Origin: Tetramitus jugosus
Taxonomy: Eukaryota; Heterolobosea; Eutetramitea; Acrasida; Vahlkampfiidae
Direction of reading: 5' to 3'
Assembly: GCA_937625935.1 (NCBI GenBank)
Contig: OW569361.1
Location: 248,001-312,000 of the forward strand
DNA: 64,000 nucleotides
In this document: positions 42,888 to 52,579 of the stretch, piece by piece
Position numbering within the stretch: position 1 is the stretch's first letter
Layout of the letters: every line of letters begins with the position of its first letter
The notes under the pieces: model-generated
What the model was told of the DNA's origin: nothing
The model's database searches: none
What the model saw: the letters and a program-made list of their open reading frames with translations, nothing else
Program-made: the position numbers and the translations under genes

Positions 42888-44327
42888 ATGAAATCTTTCC
42901 ACAACAAGGTCAACAATCTCACAAAGGGTCTTACACCAGAGAACTACACCCGAAGCTATGCCAACGTTTATGAGCATCGTGGTGATTTCAGTCACATTCT
43001 CTCTCAATTGACCTATCAGCACTCTGATACGGTTCAACAGTACTACAAGAGACCTGTCGTAGAAATCGAAGCCACCTATCTCATTCAATTGCCGATACCC
43101 GATGTGGCTGACAGTCTCAAAATTTTTGGTGATGTGCATCCCAATCGATGCATACCGTTGATTCTGACAGTCAACAAGCGATGGAGAGACTTGTGGTGCA
43201 GTGTTCCAAAAGGAGTCAAGGCCATGTACACTAGATGGGGTAAATATGAGGGATACTTTGAAGAGGGATTTCACTTGTTGTTGCCTGGAACGAGAATTTC
43301 CTGGATTGTGACCGAGGGATACGTTCCGTTTGATATTACAATCAAGTTGTGTCCTACGTTGGACAATGTCATGGTCAAGATTGATATTATGATTGTGTTC
43401 CGTATTGTGGACTGTGCCAAGTTTGTGTTCAATCTGGGGCCATACAAACTCAATGATATATTTTGTGCGTTTTTGGAAGAGTCGATTCGTTCTTTGGCCA
43501 GAAGTGTAACGTATGATGAGGTGTATGAACTGAGAGGAAAGAATTTGGAATCGATGAAGAGATCACTGAATGAGAAATTGATGGACGATTATGGTGTTGA
43601 GATTGAAGATGTGAACATTACGAACGTAATGTTGCCATTGTTGTTGCAAGATGTGATGCAAAGAGACACTGGATACGAATCGAAGGAGAATTGTCAAAAA
43701 CAAGCCCAATCCTATGGATTGCTCGTAGCAAACAACGCTGCCGAGGGAGAGTATGTCACCTTGTCCAGAAAGAATGAAACGCTAGCAATGGAAGAAGAAG
43801 CCAAGAGAACTAGACTTTTCATCGCGAAGGAATGTGACGAGATTATCGCCCTGAATAACAAAAGACTCGCTGAGATTCAAGTTGAAGGTGCTGGTGAGTG
43901 CGAGAGAATCAAGTTTGAATCCGAGAGCAAGGAGGCAGAATTCCTTGGTGAAAAGGAAAAGTTGCTCGCAACAATGAGAGCAGAGGGTGTCAAGACGGCA
44001 GCAATTATTAAGGCTGAGGCAGATGCCTATGCCATGGTGAGAAAGTCCAAGGCCATGAGTGATGTTGCCAATCTTAAGGCCCAAGCAATTACAATTGTCG
44101 CTGATGCAGAGGCAAAACACTTCAAGTCACTTGAACAGAAGCGTAAGTTTGAACTATTGAAGAAGAGAACACAAATACTCGAAGCTCTTGCCAACAATAA
44201 GAACGTGGTCGTCACATCCAACACCAAGGATGATCGTTTCCAAATATGGTCAGGCCTGGATGGCAATAATGCTACCTTTAGACCAATACTCCCTGCCAGT
44301 CAACCATCCAAGGCAAGAGCAACCTAA
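42888..44327 (+). CDS. SPFH/band-7 domain protein
   Basis: 479 residues, single exon. The SPFH (stomatin-prohibitin-flotillin-HflK/C) domain spans about residues 105-270: VPKGVKAMYTRWGKYEGYFEEG, LLPGTRISWI, DNVMVKIDIMIVFRI, then LARSVTYDEVYE and YGVEIEDVNITNVMLP. A long coiled coil follows with repeated Ala-Glu stretches (EAEFLGEKEKLLATMRAEG, KAEADAYAMVRKSKA), like the flotillin C-terminal part. No N-terminal TM is visible, so membrane attachment would be by lipid modification or hairpin insertion, as in flotillins. It lies 119 bases from the AlkB gene, in the opposite direction. Confidence 0.8.
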   Translation: MKSFHNKVNNLTKGLTPENYTRSYANVYEHRGDFSHILSQLTYQHSDTVQQYYKRPVVEIEATYLIQLPIPDVADSLKIFGDVHPNRCIPLILTVNKRWRDLWCSVPKGVKAMYTRWGKYEGYFEEGFHLLLPGTRISWIVTEGYVPFDITIKLCPTLDNVMVKIDIMIVFRIVDCAKFVFNLGPYKLNDIFCAFLEESIRSLARSVTYDEVYELRGKNLESMKRSLNEKLMDDYGVEIEDVNITNVMLPLLLQDVMQRDTGYESKENCQKQAQSYGLLVANNAAEGEYVTLSRKNETLAMEEEAKRTRLFIAKECDEIIALNNKRLAEIQVEGAGECERIKFESESKEAEFLGEKEKLLATMRAEGVKTAAIIKAEADAYAMVRKSKAMSDVANLKAQAITIVADAEAKHFKSLEQKRKFELLKKRTQILEALANNKNVVVTSNTKDDRFQIWSGLDGNNATFRPILPASQPSKARAT

Positions 44328-44572
44328 ACTATTGTATCAGTAAATTCAAACTTTGTGCTTTGTCATCATCTTGTTGGCAGCCTTGAGGAATTCCTTACAA
44401 ACCCCCCTCACCCTCGGACAAAGAACAATGGATCGGCCATCAGACCATCCAAGTCGGCGAATTTCAACCAGAATGCAAAAGAGTCACCAATATCTGCGCC
44501 ACAACTCACCAAAAAAATCATCCCACTTTGACACCCAAACAAGAACGAACAAACAACACAAATTTAATTTAT

Positions 44573-45442
44573 ATGTCATCGAATAACAACAACAACAGAC
44601 CGCCACAACAACCACAAAAACCACTCGTCGAATATGTTCTCAAAATTCTGGTCGTCGGGGAAGTAGGAGTCGGAAAAACTTCGGTGCTCAAGCGGTATGC
44701 ACACTCGCAGGCTGTTGGACCATATAAACCAACGATTGGTGTTGATTTTGTTATGAAAGTGATCCAATGGGATGAGAACACGATTGTAAAATTACAGCTA
44801 TGGGACATTGCAGTATGTTTGTTTTTTACTGTATTTTCATTTGAGAGAGGATTCGGACTTTGCAGTAGTGCTTTTTGTGTGTCATGTGTTCTTGCTTTTG
44901 AAATGTTTGACTATGGTGTGAGACTCACACATTGACCATCTACTCTCTATCTCTAAAAGGGACAAGAACGATTCGGTGGAATGACACGTGTATATTATAA
45001 GGAAGCTGTTGGTGCAATTGTTGCGTTTGATGTAACAAGAGTACAGACATTTGAAGGCGTTGCAAAATGGAAGACTGATATCGATTCAAAAGTGTTTCTG
45101 CCACAGGATGACGCACCTATACCTTGTGTTCTGATTGCAAACAAGTGTGATCTGACACCGAATTATTTGAGACCAAAAGACGAAATGGACCAATATTGTT
45201 CGAACAATGGATTTATTGGATGGTTCGAAACGAGCGCAAAGGAAAATAGAAATATTGATGCGTCGATTCGATTTCTCGTAGAGGGTGTCATGGCGCGAAA
45301 TGTGCGGCCCATTCGACATGAACCACAACCGCAACAGCAAGACACGCTCACATTGACTGATTATCATTATTCACAAATGGGAAATAATGCCAATAAGAAA
45401 AATGGGACCACTTGTTGCGGTGGCGGTGCTGCTGCCAATTAA
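44573..45442 (+). CDS. Rab32/38-type small GTPase
   Basis: Two exons, 44573-44812 and 44960-45442, 240 residues. Rab32/38 GTPases act in lysosome-related organelle and mitochondrial-ER traffic. Seen here: P-loop GEVGVGKTS, switch I with PTIGVDFV, and switch II DIAGQERFGGMTRVYYKEA. Ile before AGQE and the TRVYYKEAVGA segment are the Rab32/38 hallmark. Later motifs NKCD and ETSAKE are present. The intron (147 nt) cuts between IA and GQE; the acceptor is AAAAG. The N-terminus has an Asn/Pro/Gln-rich extension. The C-terminus ends TTCCGGGAAAN, so the Cys pair is seven residues from the end; prenylation would need an exception or processing. Confidence 0.88.
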
Positions 45443-45756
45443 TTTCATCATTGCATCTTGTATTGATGAGAATATGTTAATGCTTCGAAAGAAGTGTACG
45501 AGTTTTTACACTCAGATAGCGATGGAGTGATATTGTTGATATAGCTCGGACTGTCACTCCATACGCTACCAAACCAACCAAACAAATAAAGTAAATAAGT
45601 TCATCCAACCCTTCAAGTTGAACTCGATTCTCAGTGTCACCACCATATTCGAAGCGAACGAACAAATTCCGATCACAAAAAGAACACGTTCCCAAAAACC
45701 CAAAAAACACAAGAACACAACAAAGCTTGAATCCTCAAAAAACAACCCCAAATGTC
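45443..45756. other. Intergenic, nothing recognised
   Basis: 314 bases between Rab32 and the Tul1-like gene. The frame leading into the Tul1-like ORF continues upstream without an ATG and is taken as leader. A minus-strand frame with hydrophobic stretches (45710-45477) has no ATG and no homologue I know. Confidence 0.4.
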
Positions 45757-48168
45757 ATGACTCGCATGCGGTATCACTCCTTTCCCCATCATGAGAGGAA
45801 ACAAAAGATGATACGTTCACTTTCTATCCTTCTCTTGATTGCCCTCCATTGCCTACTTACAACAACTTCCCATCATCCTTATCGATGGCTTGTTCGCGCA
45901 CAAGACACAACAACAACCATACTATTATCAACACCACCACCACCACCACCACCATCGTCATCACAATCATCGTCATCCTTATCAGATAATCTGAGAGCCA
46001 CCACCATCAGAAGGCGGAATATGACATCAGTCATACACTCTGACAAATCAAATAATCATCCATCTCGTCTCGAAAACAATGAACAACAAGCTATGATGGA
46101 TAATAATGATGACGATGACAACAGGTCAACAATAACAACAACAATGATGATGAAAAAAGAGCAAGCAATCAATCGAATCACTGCTGATATTCATGATGCA
46201 GATGAGTATGGATCGACGACGACTATTGGTGGTGGTGGTGATGATGATGATGAAAGTGATGATTCCTATTTGATCAACATTGGTGATGACAGTGATTTTG
46301 CAAGGTCCTTGTTCCTTGTTCATGGCATACCAGTCAATATTACCAACATTTACAGAGGAAAATGGACTGGTTTCATCTCTGATTCCAACTATCAACAACA
46401 ACATGAACAACAACAGAAACAACGACTCAGTTATCAATTATTGCAGAAAATTAATTTATTTGATCGGAGAAGCAAGGATGATCACACGAGTAGTAGCACG
46501 AGTAGTAGTAGTAGTAGTAGTCGTCGTACGAATGAGAATGAGACTGCTGATGATCATGGAGTAAAACAGCAAAAACAGCAACAGCAACAACAACAACAAA
46601 TAGTGAATCAAAATATGAAACAAATGAATGGAGAATTGTCAATGAAGCTCAAGAGCTCAGAAACCGTTCTAAAGGAGTTCATGTTCATGACTGGTGATGT
46701 TCACTTGAGACAAGGTCACTATTTACATGATCGATATCGTCAATTGGTGCTCGATGGTGTCTACAATATTTATACCAATGTCATGTATTTTTATTTGAGG
46801 CCTCCTCATTTGTTGCATGTGAAACTGCAGGGAACGAGAGCACTGTTCAATGACACGGGTGCTCAATTGGCATATGAATTGACGAGTTATCATCACAGTG
46901 AGGCAAGGAAGAATGAAATGAAGGAATCGCAATCAGCGAAGATGGACCTTGACAATAGTTGCATTTTCAAGGGTCTTTTGCAAGTGAAAAAAATGGCTGA
47001 CATGAGAGAACAGGAAGAACAATATCGTAGCTTTACTCTGTTGTCTGAAGAAGACAAATTGCGGAGGAGCATATTCCTGAGTATGAAGGGTCAGTTGATT
47101 GGATTGAATTGCAATAGCACGATACAAATATCAGAGTCTACATACTCTGTTGAAAAGTTCTTTGATAAGGCAATATCGTACTCTGTGATTGCTAATATAG
47201 TTATTTTCGTGCAGGTGTTGGCTCTGATCTTTCAAATGAACTTTACGAACACTCAATCGAGTGCTGCACGTGTCTCTCCATTCATGGTGGCTCAACAAGC
47301 AATGATCGACTCTTACTATACACTGCTGCACTTGACGATTGGAATATTTATTGAAGGAGTGTTTGACTCATTTACTGTGACAACATTTCTCAGTTTCATA
47401 TTGTTCTCCATATTCGAAATGAGATATTTGCTTGCAGTGTGGAAGGCTACGAGACCAGAAACCTTTAGAAGCGGATGGGCAATGATGCGTCAAGAGTTAC
47501 AAAGACTCTACTTTAGATTCTACGGCTTTGTTTTTGGAGGTTTATTAATCGTGTATCATTATCCTCCACTATTCAAGTATGCAATGTTTGTGCTCTACTC
47601 ATTCTGGATACCACAAATATTCACGAATGTTGTGAGAATCTCAAAGACCTCTGTTCATCCAGTCTATGTGGCAGTAGTGAGTATCACCCGGCTGGTTCTA
47701 CCGTCCTACTTTCTACTCTGTCCTAGCAATTTTGCTGCTGTTCAAAATCAACCAGCTCTATTTATGTGGTTAGGTCTATGGGTTGCGGTACAGGCCGCAG
47801 TACTAATCATGCAACATATTTATGGTCCTCGATGGTTCATACCACGCTTGTTCGAGGCAAAGAAGTACAACTACTATCGATCAATACCGCAGGAGCTAAC
47901 AGGAGAGGGAGAGGTAACTTGTGTGATCTGTATGCATCCAATTATCATTGATAAGTCCAATGCAATAGAAATGGAGGATACAGAATTGACTCAGGCTGCT
48001 GACTCAGGTCATATTACTCTCTCAACTCGCACTCTCACTATCGATGAGGGTGATGAACCAGTGGTTACTCAGTGTTCCCATGTATTCCATGAAGCATGTC
48101 TGCGTCGTTGGATGGCATACAGTTCCATTTGTCCCACATGCAGGGCACCCTTGGACGATGGATTGTAG
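45757..48168 (+). CDS. Tul1/FLY-like transmembrane RING E3 ligase
   Basis: About 803 residues, single exon; ATG 45757 is the first in frame. Yeast Tul1 and plant FLY1/2 are Golgi/endosomal multi-pass RING E3s (Dsc complex in fungi). Seen here: a signal peptide-like SLSILLLIALHCLLTTT at about residues 20-36, a disordered Pro/Ser/Asp-rich luminal region, a folded luminal part (GKWTGFISDSN ... FMTGDVHLRQG), then about seven TM segments between residues 485 and 690. The C-terminus is a RING-H2: CVICMHP, CSHVFHEACLRRW, CPTCRAPL. The RING is interrupted by a 30-residue acidic Ser/Thr insertion before CSHVF, unlike typical short RING loops. The 3' end is convergent with the EF-hand gene. Confidence 0.82.
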   Translation: MTRMRYHSFPHHERKQKMIRSLSILLLIALHCLLTTTSHHPYRWLVRAQDTTTTILLSTPPPPPPPSSSQSSSSLSDNLRATTIRRRNMTSVIHSDKSNNHPSRLENNEQQAMMDNNDDDDNRSTITTTMMMKKEQAINRITADIHDADEYGSTTTIGGGGDDDDESDDSYLINIGDDSDFARSLFLVHGIPVNITNIYRGKWTGFISDSNYQQQHEQQQKQRLSYQLLQKINLFDRRSKDDHTSSSTSSSSSSSRRTNENETADDHGVKQQKQQQQQQQQIVNQNMKQMNGELSMKLKSSETVLKEFMFMTGDVHLRQGHYLHDRYRQLVLDGVYNIYTNVMYFYLRPPHLLHVKLQGTRALFNDTGAQLAYELTSYHHSEARKNEMKESQSAKMDLDNSCIFKGLLQVKKMADMREQEEQYRSFTLLSEEDKLRRSIFLSMKGQLIGLNCNSTIQISESTYSVEKFFDKAISYSVIANIVIFVQVLALIFQMNFTNTQSSAARVSPFMVAQQAMIDSYYTLLHLTIGIFIEGVFDSFTVTTFLSFILFSIFEMRYLLAVWKATRPETFRSGWAMMRQELQRLYFRFYGFVFGGLLIVYHYPPLFKYAMFVLYSFWIPQIFTNVVRISKTSVHPVYVAVVSITRLVLPSYFLLCPSNFAAVQNQPALFMWLGLWVAVQAAVLIMQHIYGPRWFIPRLFEAKKYNYYRSIPQELTGEGEVTCVICMHPIIIDKSNAIEMEDTELTQAADSGHITLSTRTLTIDEGDEPVVTQCSHVFHEACLRRWMAYSSICPTCRAPLDDGL

Positions 48169-48770
48169 TCCTCTTGCTCACTCACTGGTATGTTAATAGC
48201 TTCCTACGTTCAATAGTGAGGGTACTTCGGTTGCTCTTGACTCCTGGTCAGAAGATCCGAATCGTTGTTGTTTCACTCAAGTTTCAACACCTTCATCGAA
48301 CGTAGGTAAATCTGACTTGCATCACATTCAATAAATATGATAGAGACTTAGGAGGCACTGTCAGAATGATTTGTACTTCTTTCTTATCTACCTTGTACCC
48401 TTCTTCCATCATTCCACTCAGTAAATCTCACAACGCAACGCTTCACAAAGAACTTTACAATAAAAAATACAACCAATTCCTTTATTCTTTCCTTGACAAA
48501 ACCGACAAAGTGCTGTCTCCACTGCCCTTCGACAAGAAAAAACCTTGCAACATTGAAGGGAACTGCGTGTTGGTTTGTTTTCGTGCCCTGCGGCATGTGC
48601 TTGCTAATGTTGCTATTGGAGTGGAAGATGGTTTGGAATTTGTGGATTGAAGATGATCAACAACCACGAATTGTACCCACTACGGTAGCGAACACTTCTC
48701 TTTTCAACCTTCATGCAACATACATAGAGCCGTATCTGTACTTCCTATCTCACGACCATTCTCTCCAAAC
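48169..48770. other. Intergenic between two convergent genes
   Basis: About 600 bases. Frames at 48366-48650 (+) and 48482-48667 (-) overlap, have no homologue I know, and the minus one lacks an ATG. I read the stretch as two 3' UTRs; a small gene cannot be excluded. Confidence 0.4.
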
Positions 48771-49433
48771 TCAGAATAGAACAAGCAACGAAGGATATCG
48801 TTGACATGCACGTACAATGTCATCTCTTTGAATCTTTCCATCACCTCTGGGATCTGCTTCGAACAACAACCAATCAACTCGCTTCTCAATTGCACTCCTG
48901 TCTAGTGGAATCTCGCATGCAACAAACAACTCGTTCATTCCTTCAATCATATCGTCACGAGTAATGTAATCCACACTTGAGTGAACATCTGTCGTGGTGG
49001 TGGTGCTCGTTGGTCTTGCATACACATCAAACACCATATCCACCAATTTTTCATAATTCAAGTGCTGAGCTGTCGTAATGCTCTGAAACACCAAAAAATC
49101 AATAAAACTCACTTTTCCATCATGATCCCTGTCCATGGCACGAAACAGAAAATCGTATTGGTGTTGTTGCTGTTGTGACGATGGTGCAAATGGTTGTTTC
49201 TGTTGTTGTGCACTCGAGTTGACAACCAATTCACTATCATTGAAAGCAATGGCAGCAAACTTGGGAAAGGACTCTCGAGTCATCTGAGAATCAGGGAACA
49301 TGTCCAGCCAAAACTTGTAATAACACTTGATTTCACCACTGGCAACTTTATCAAGAAGAAGAAGAAGAATGGTGAATACTACGAATGGATAACAGAGAAG
49401 ATACATGGATGTGTGATGGACTCCATCTGACAT
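48771..49433 (-). CDS. EF-hand calcium sensor (NCS/calcineurin B-like)
   Basis: 220 residues from ATG 49433. The part from about residue 30 looks like the neuronal calcium sensor/calcineurin B family: GEIKCYYKFWLDMFPDS then MTRESFPKFAAIAFND, an EF loop DRDHDGKVSFID (Asp in place of the usual final Glu), a Ser/Gln/Thr-rich insertion, and a last loop DPRGDGKIQRDD followed by CQRYPSL, as at the end of NCS proteins. The N-terminal 29 residues are hydrophobic and do not fit the family. An upstream minus frame at about 49560-49455 reads RLTKKWVEVCQETRYAS and may be the true first part, joined by an intron I could not place in phase. A divergent start is therefore possible. Confidence 0.65.
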   Translation of the reverse strand: MSDGVHHTSMYLLCYPFVVFTILLLLLDKVASGEIKCYYKFWLDMFPDSQMTRESFPKFAAIAFNDSELVVNSSAQQQKQPFAPSSQQQQHQYDFLFRAMDRDHDGKVSFIDFLVFQSITTAQHLNYEKLVDMVFDVYARPTSTTTTTDVHSSVDYITRDDMIEGMNELFVACEIPLDRSAIEKRVDWLLFEADPRGDGKIQRDDIVRACQRYPSLLVLF

Positions 49434-50193
49434 GCTGGTTTGTTACATACGTCCTGTTTCTCTCTTGTACTGGCGTATCTGGTCTCTTGACAAACTTCCA
49501 CCCATTTCTTTGTCAATCGTTGTTGGTTGGGAATTTGAGTTCTTTTGTTGTTGTTCTCTGGCAAAGAAAAATAAATATGTGAGAGCTCAGTGCTTCTTAG
49601 AGGTTAATGCTAGATATATTTCATTCATTTAACATTCAGGATTTAGCTTATCATCAGGGCAAACATGATTTAGTTGATTCATCTCCAAGCACACAAAGTT
49701 TTGGCAATGTCGAGCGGAAAATAAAAATGTGGTTTTCACACCACAGAAATGCAAAAACACACCAAACAGCCAGAGAATGAGGGTGCACGAAATGTTTATT
49801 CACACTCATCTCTCTCCTTTGGATCTATTTAACGACATTTGTTTCTCAATGTCGCACAATCGCCGAAGTCGAAATGTTCGTCATTAACAAAGAAGCTAAC
49901 CCTGATGGCCACGAAATACAACCGAGGTGAATCATCAGGTGCTGTCCAACATCATCAATAATGATGGATTATCTAGTAGATAGGTGATGCAAGAGGTCTT
50001 CCTCATTCATTCGAGCTCAGAGTTTGTTTCAATTGTAGGTGTGCGCGCAAAAGACAGCTTGTGATGGAAATGACACAAACGAGAATCATACAATTCAATT
50101 CAAGATGGGCAAAAAAATATATCATCATTTTCATCATCATCATCATCATTATTGATTCATTCAGTTCGTCCAATCAATCAAGACATAGTCCTC
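49434..50193. other. Long intergenic stretch, no gene found
   Basis: About 760 bases between the EF-hand gene start and the end of the Zn-ribbon gene. The left 130 bases may hold a 5' exon of the EF-hand gene. A hairpin pairs CCTGATG at 49901-49907 with CATCAGG at 49933-49939. The right end has an ATC/CAT triplet run at about 50120-50155. No ORF, tRNA or clear small RNA was found. Confidence 0.4.
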
Positions 50194-50664
50194 CTATCGT
50201 ATGAGAATATCAACAACATTGGCCAATGGATTCTGATATCGTTCATAAAACTCTGAAAATCCACAATCATTGCACGTAATCGTCACAAATTTGCGTGTTT
50301 GGATATTTAAAATCTTGGAGAGGAAACCACCACTCGTCAAGCTCTGACCCGTCGTGTAGCTCGTGCAACCACATTTGCAGCACTTGTATGAAAATTGGTT
50401 CATTGGAACGAGCTGTTGTTGTTTTTGTTGAGGAACAATCGACAGTACTCCACCTTTATTGCTCTGTGGAATGATCGCATTGGTCATGTTTTGCTGTTGT
50501 TGTGCAGTTTGGAGATGATGCAGCTGTTCTTCTGTATGGTGGTGATCATCATCGGATTGTAACAAAGAGTCAAAAGCTGTGTCAATAGAAGACGACTGTG
50601 ATCCGCCAGAGTGGATCGATCGGGCAGTGAGCGAGGGATGAGACGATACTTGTTGTTGGCTCAT
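50194..50664 (-). CDS. Zn-ribbon protein (zinc_ribbon_13-like)
   Basis: 156 residues, single exon; ATG 50664 gives MSQQQ. The N-terminal 90 residues are Gln/His/Ser-rich and disordered. The last 70 form a compact zinc ribbon: CCKCGCTSYTTG, LTSGGFLSKILNIQTRKFV, TCNDCGFSEFY. This C-x2-C ... G-G-x-L-S-K ... C-x2-C-G pattern is the family of short 'nucleic-acid-binding protein containing a Zn-ribbon domain' common in bacteria. Substrate is unknown; nucleic-acid binding is only the family guess. It shares a 165-base divergent promoter with RPS4. Confidence 0.72.
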   Translation of the reverse strand: MSQQQVSSHPSLTARSIHSGGSQSSSIDTAFDSLLQSDDDHHHTEEQLHHLQTAQQQQNMTNAIIPQSNKGGVLSIVPQQKQQQLVPMNQFSYKCCKCGCTSYTTGQSLTSGGFLSKILNIQTRKFVTITCNDCGFSEFYERYQNPLANVVDILIR

Positions 50665-50829
50665 CAGCAATGTTTGATAGTCGGATAATTTAGATGAAAG
50701 TTCATCGAGAAATGTGAAAGTTCAGGCAAGTCGGTCAACCAGGAGTCAACCAACAAAATTCATCAAAACACAATTCACGACAAAAAAAATCACAATAACA
50801 AACACATTATCGCCACAACTGTTTAGAAA

Positions 50830-51801
50830 ATGGTAAGTTGTCATAGTGCACAAATTTCATACACTTCACCGAGCAAATGAGATCTTTATATTTGTACAAC
50901 AATCACTCGCTTCGGTCTGCTCCATGTGAAAAAATGATGCTAACATGATTGTTTGTTTTTTTAGACTCGCGGACCAAAGAAGCACTTAAAGACTTTGAAC
51001 GCACCTAGCCACTGGATGTTGAGCAAGATGAGCGGAATCTTCGCTCCAATGCCAACCGCAGGTGCTCATCAATTGAGAGAATCCATCCCATTGATTTTGT
51101 TGATGAGAAACAGACTCAAGTACGCTTTGAACGGCAGAGAAGTCAAGACCATCTTGATGGAAAGATACGTCAAGGTTGACGGTCAAGTCAGAACCAACCC
51201 AAAGTTCCCAGCTGGTTTCAACGATGTTTTGTCCATCCAAAAGACCAACGAAAACTTCAGATTGTTGTATGACACCAAGGGTAGATTTGTTCTTCACCCA
51301 ATCAGCAAGGCTGAGGCTAAGTTCAAGCTCTGCAAGGTTACCTTGAAGGGTACTGGCTCCAACGGAACTCCATTCATCACAACAAATGACGGAAGAACCA
51401 TCAGATACCCAGATCCAATGATCAAGACCAACGATACCGTTAAGGTTAACTTCGAGTCTGGTGTTGTCACCAAGTTTGTTCACTTCGCTACTGGTAACTT
51501 GTGTACCATTACTGGAGGTCACAATACCGGAAGAATTGGTGAAATCATCCAAAGAGAGTCTCACCCTGGTTCATTCGAAATTGTCCATATCAGAGATGTT
51601 GCCGGACACACTTTCACCACCAGAGCATCCAACGTCTTCGTTGTTGGTCAAGGACACACCTCTTTGATCACCTTGCCAAAGGGCAGAGGTTTGAAGCTCT
51701 CCACTGTCGAAGACAGAAAGAGAAAGCTCCAAAAGCAAAAGCAAGAAAAGAAGGCTGGCAAGAAGAAGGCTGCTAAGAAGTCCAAGGTTGCTAGAAGATA
51801 A
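50830..51801 (+). CDS. RPS4: 40S ribosomal protein eS4 (RPS4)
   Basis: Two exons, 50830-50832 (the ATG alone) and 50965-51801, 279 residues. RPS4 (eS4) is a small-subunit protein near the mRNA entry. The sequence [20 protein letters not shown] and later MKRN-like parts [30 protein letters not shown] match RPS4 (human [20 protein letters not shown]). Translation cannot start in exon 2, since its frame has no suitable Met, while ATG|GTAAGT lies 132 bases upstream. The intron right after the start codon is typical of ribosomal protein genes in several lineages. Codon use is more GC-rich and biased than in neighbours, as expected for high expression. YbeY starts 78 bases downstream. Confidence 0.95.
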
Positions 51802-51879
51802 ACATTTTGTGTTAACATCATCAAACTAAACGAGTCATCCCTATAAAATCTATTTTACGAAAAGCAAAAATCAAAAACC

Positions 51880-52551
51880 ATGTCAATCATTCAACTGATC
51901 AATGTTGCCAACACGTGCAAACACCCACACATATCATCGAAGAAACTCAAATATTTGGCAGGCATTTGTTACAAATTGTTGCCTTTCCAAGACTGGGCAC
52001 TCTCGATCGAAGTATGCGATAATGAGACAATGAAGAAAGTGAACCGACAACAGAGAGGACTCAACAAGTCAACTGACATTTTGACCTTTCCTGCGAATGC
52101 ACCAACAGATGATAACCGGAGGAAGTCTCCCTTTCTGAACGTTCCCAACAGTCCTCTGATCAAGAGTCACACAGTTCGCAAAATGATCAATGAGACGAGC
52201 AGTGGAGCCATATCGATGGATAATGGTAATCAAGGAGTGATTCCGCACTATGGATCCATTATCATCAATGAACCATATGTATTGCAACATTGCAAGGAGA
52301 ATGATATTGACATGAATTACTATTTACCCATGCTACTCGTGCATGGTATGTGTCATGCGTTGCATTATGATCATGAAACCGATGAAGAGAGTGCTCGAAT
52401 GGAAGTTGTTGAGAGAACAATGTTACGACACTTGTACCTGACGATGGGATATGAACTTGCATCGAGCAGCAATAACGTGTGGGCCCGAATCCCCAAGGCA
52501 AGGAAGAACCTAGAGTCGTCTATCAATTGGAGTCAACTATTAAATCTCTGA
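51880..52551 (+). CDS. ybeY: YbeY-type endoribonuclease
   Basis: 223 residues, single exon. YbeY is a metal-dependent RNase in 16S-type rRNA maturation, in eukaryotes mainly in mitochondria or plastids. Seen here: LNKSTDILTFP (family: D-K-P-T-D-V-L-S-F-P), GSIIIN (family GDI), and the metal site HGMCHALHYDH, which keeps H-x3-H-x5-H, followed by the usual Glu/Met helix. Compared with bacterial YbeY (about 150 residues), there is an insertion of about 50 residues (KSPFLNVPNSPLIKSH region) between TFP and GSIII, and about 30 residues at the C-terminus. No classical mitochondrial presequence is obvious. The gene follows RPS4 on the same strand. Confidence 0.88.
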   Translation: MSIIQLINVANTCKHPHISSKKLKYLAGICYKLLPFQDWALSIEVCDNETMKKVNRQQRGLNKSTDILTFPANAPTDDNRRKSPFLNVPNSPLIKSHTVRKMINETSSGAISMDNGNQGVIPHYGSIIINEPYVLQHCKENDIDMNYYLPMLLVHGMCHALHYDHETDEESARMEVVERTMLRHLYLTMGYELASSSNNVWARIPKARKNLESSINWSQLLNL

Positions 52552-52579
52552 AACAAAATGTATAGGACTGTTTGTTATT

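Noticed and set aside
48366-48650. Plus-strand ORF of 94 residues between Tul1-like and EF-hand genes
   Set aside because: Lies in the expected 3' UTR zone with no recognised domain; a minus-strand frame covers the same bases.
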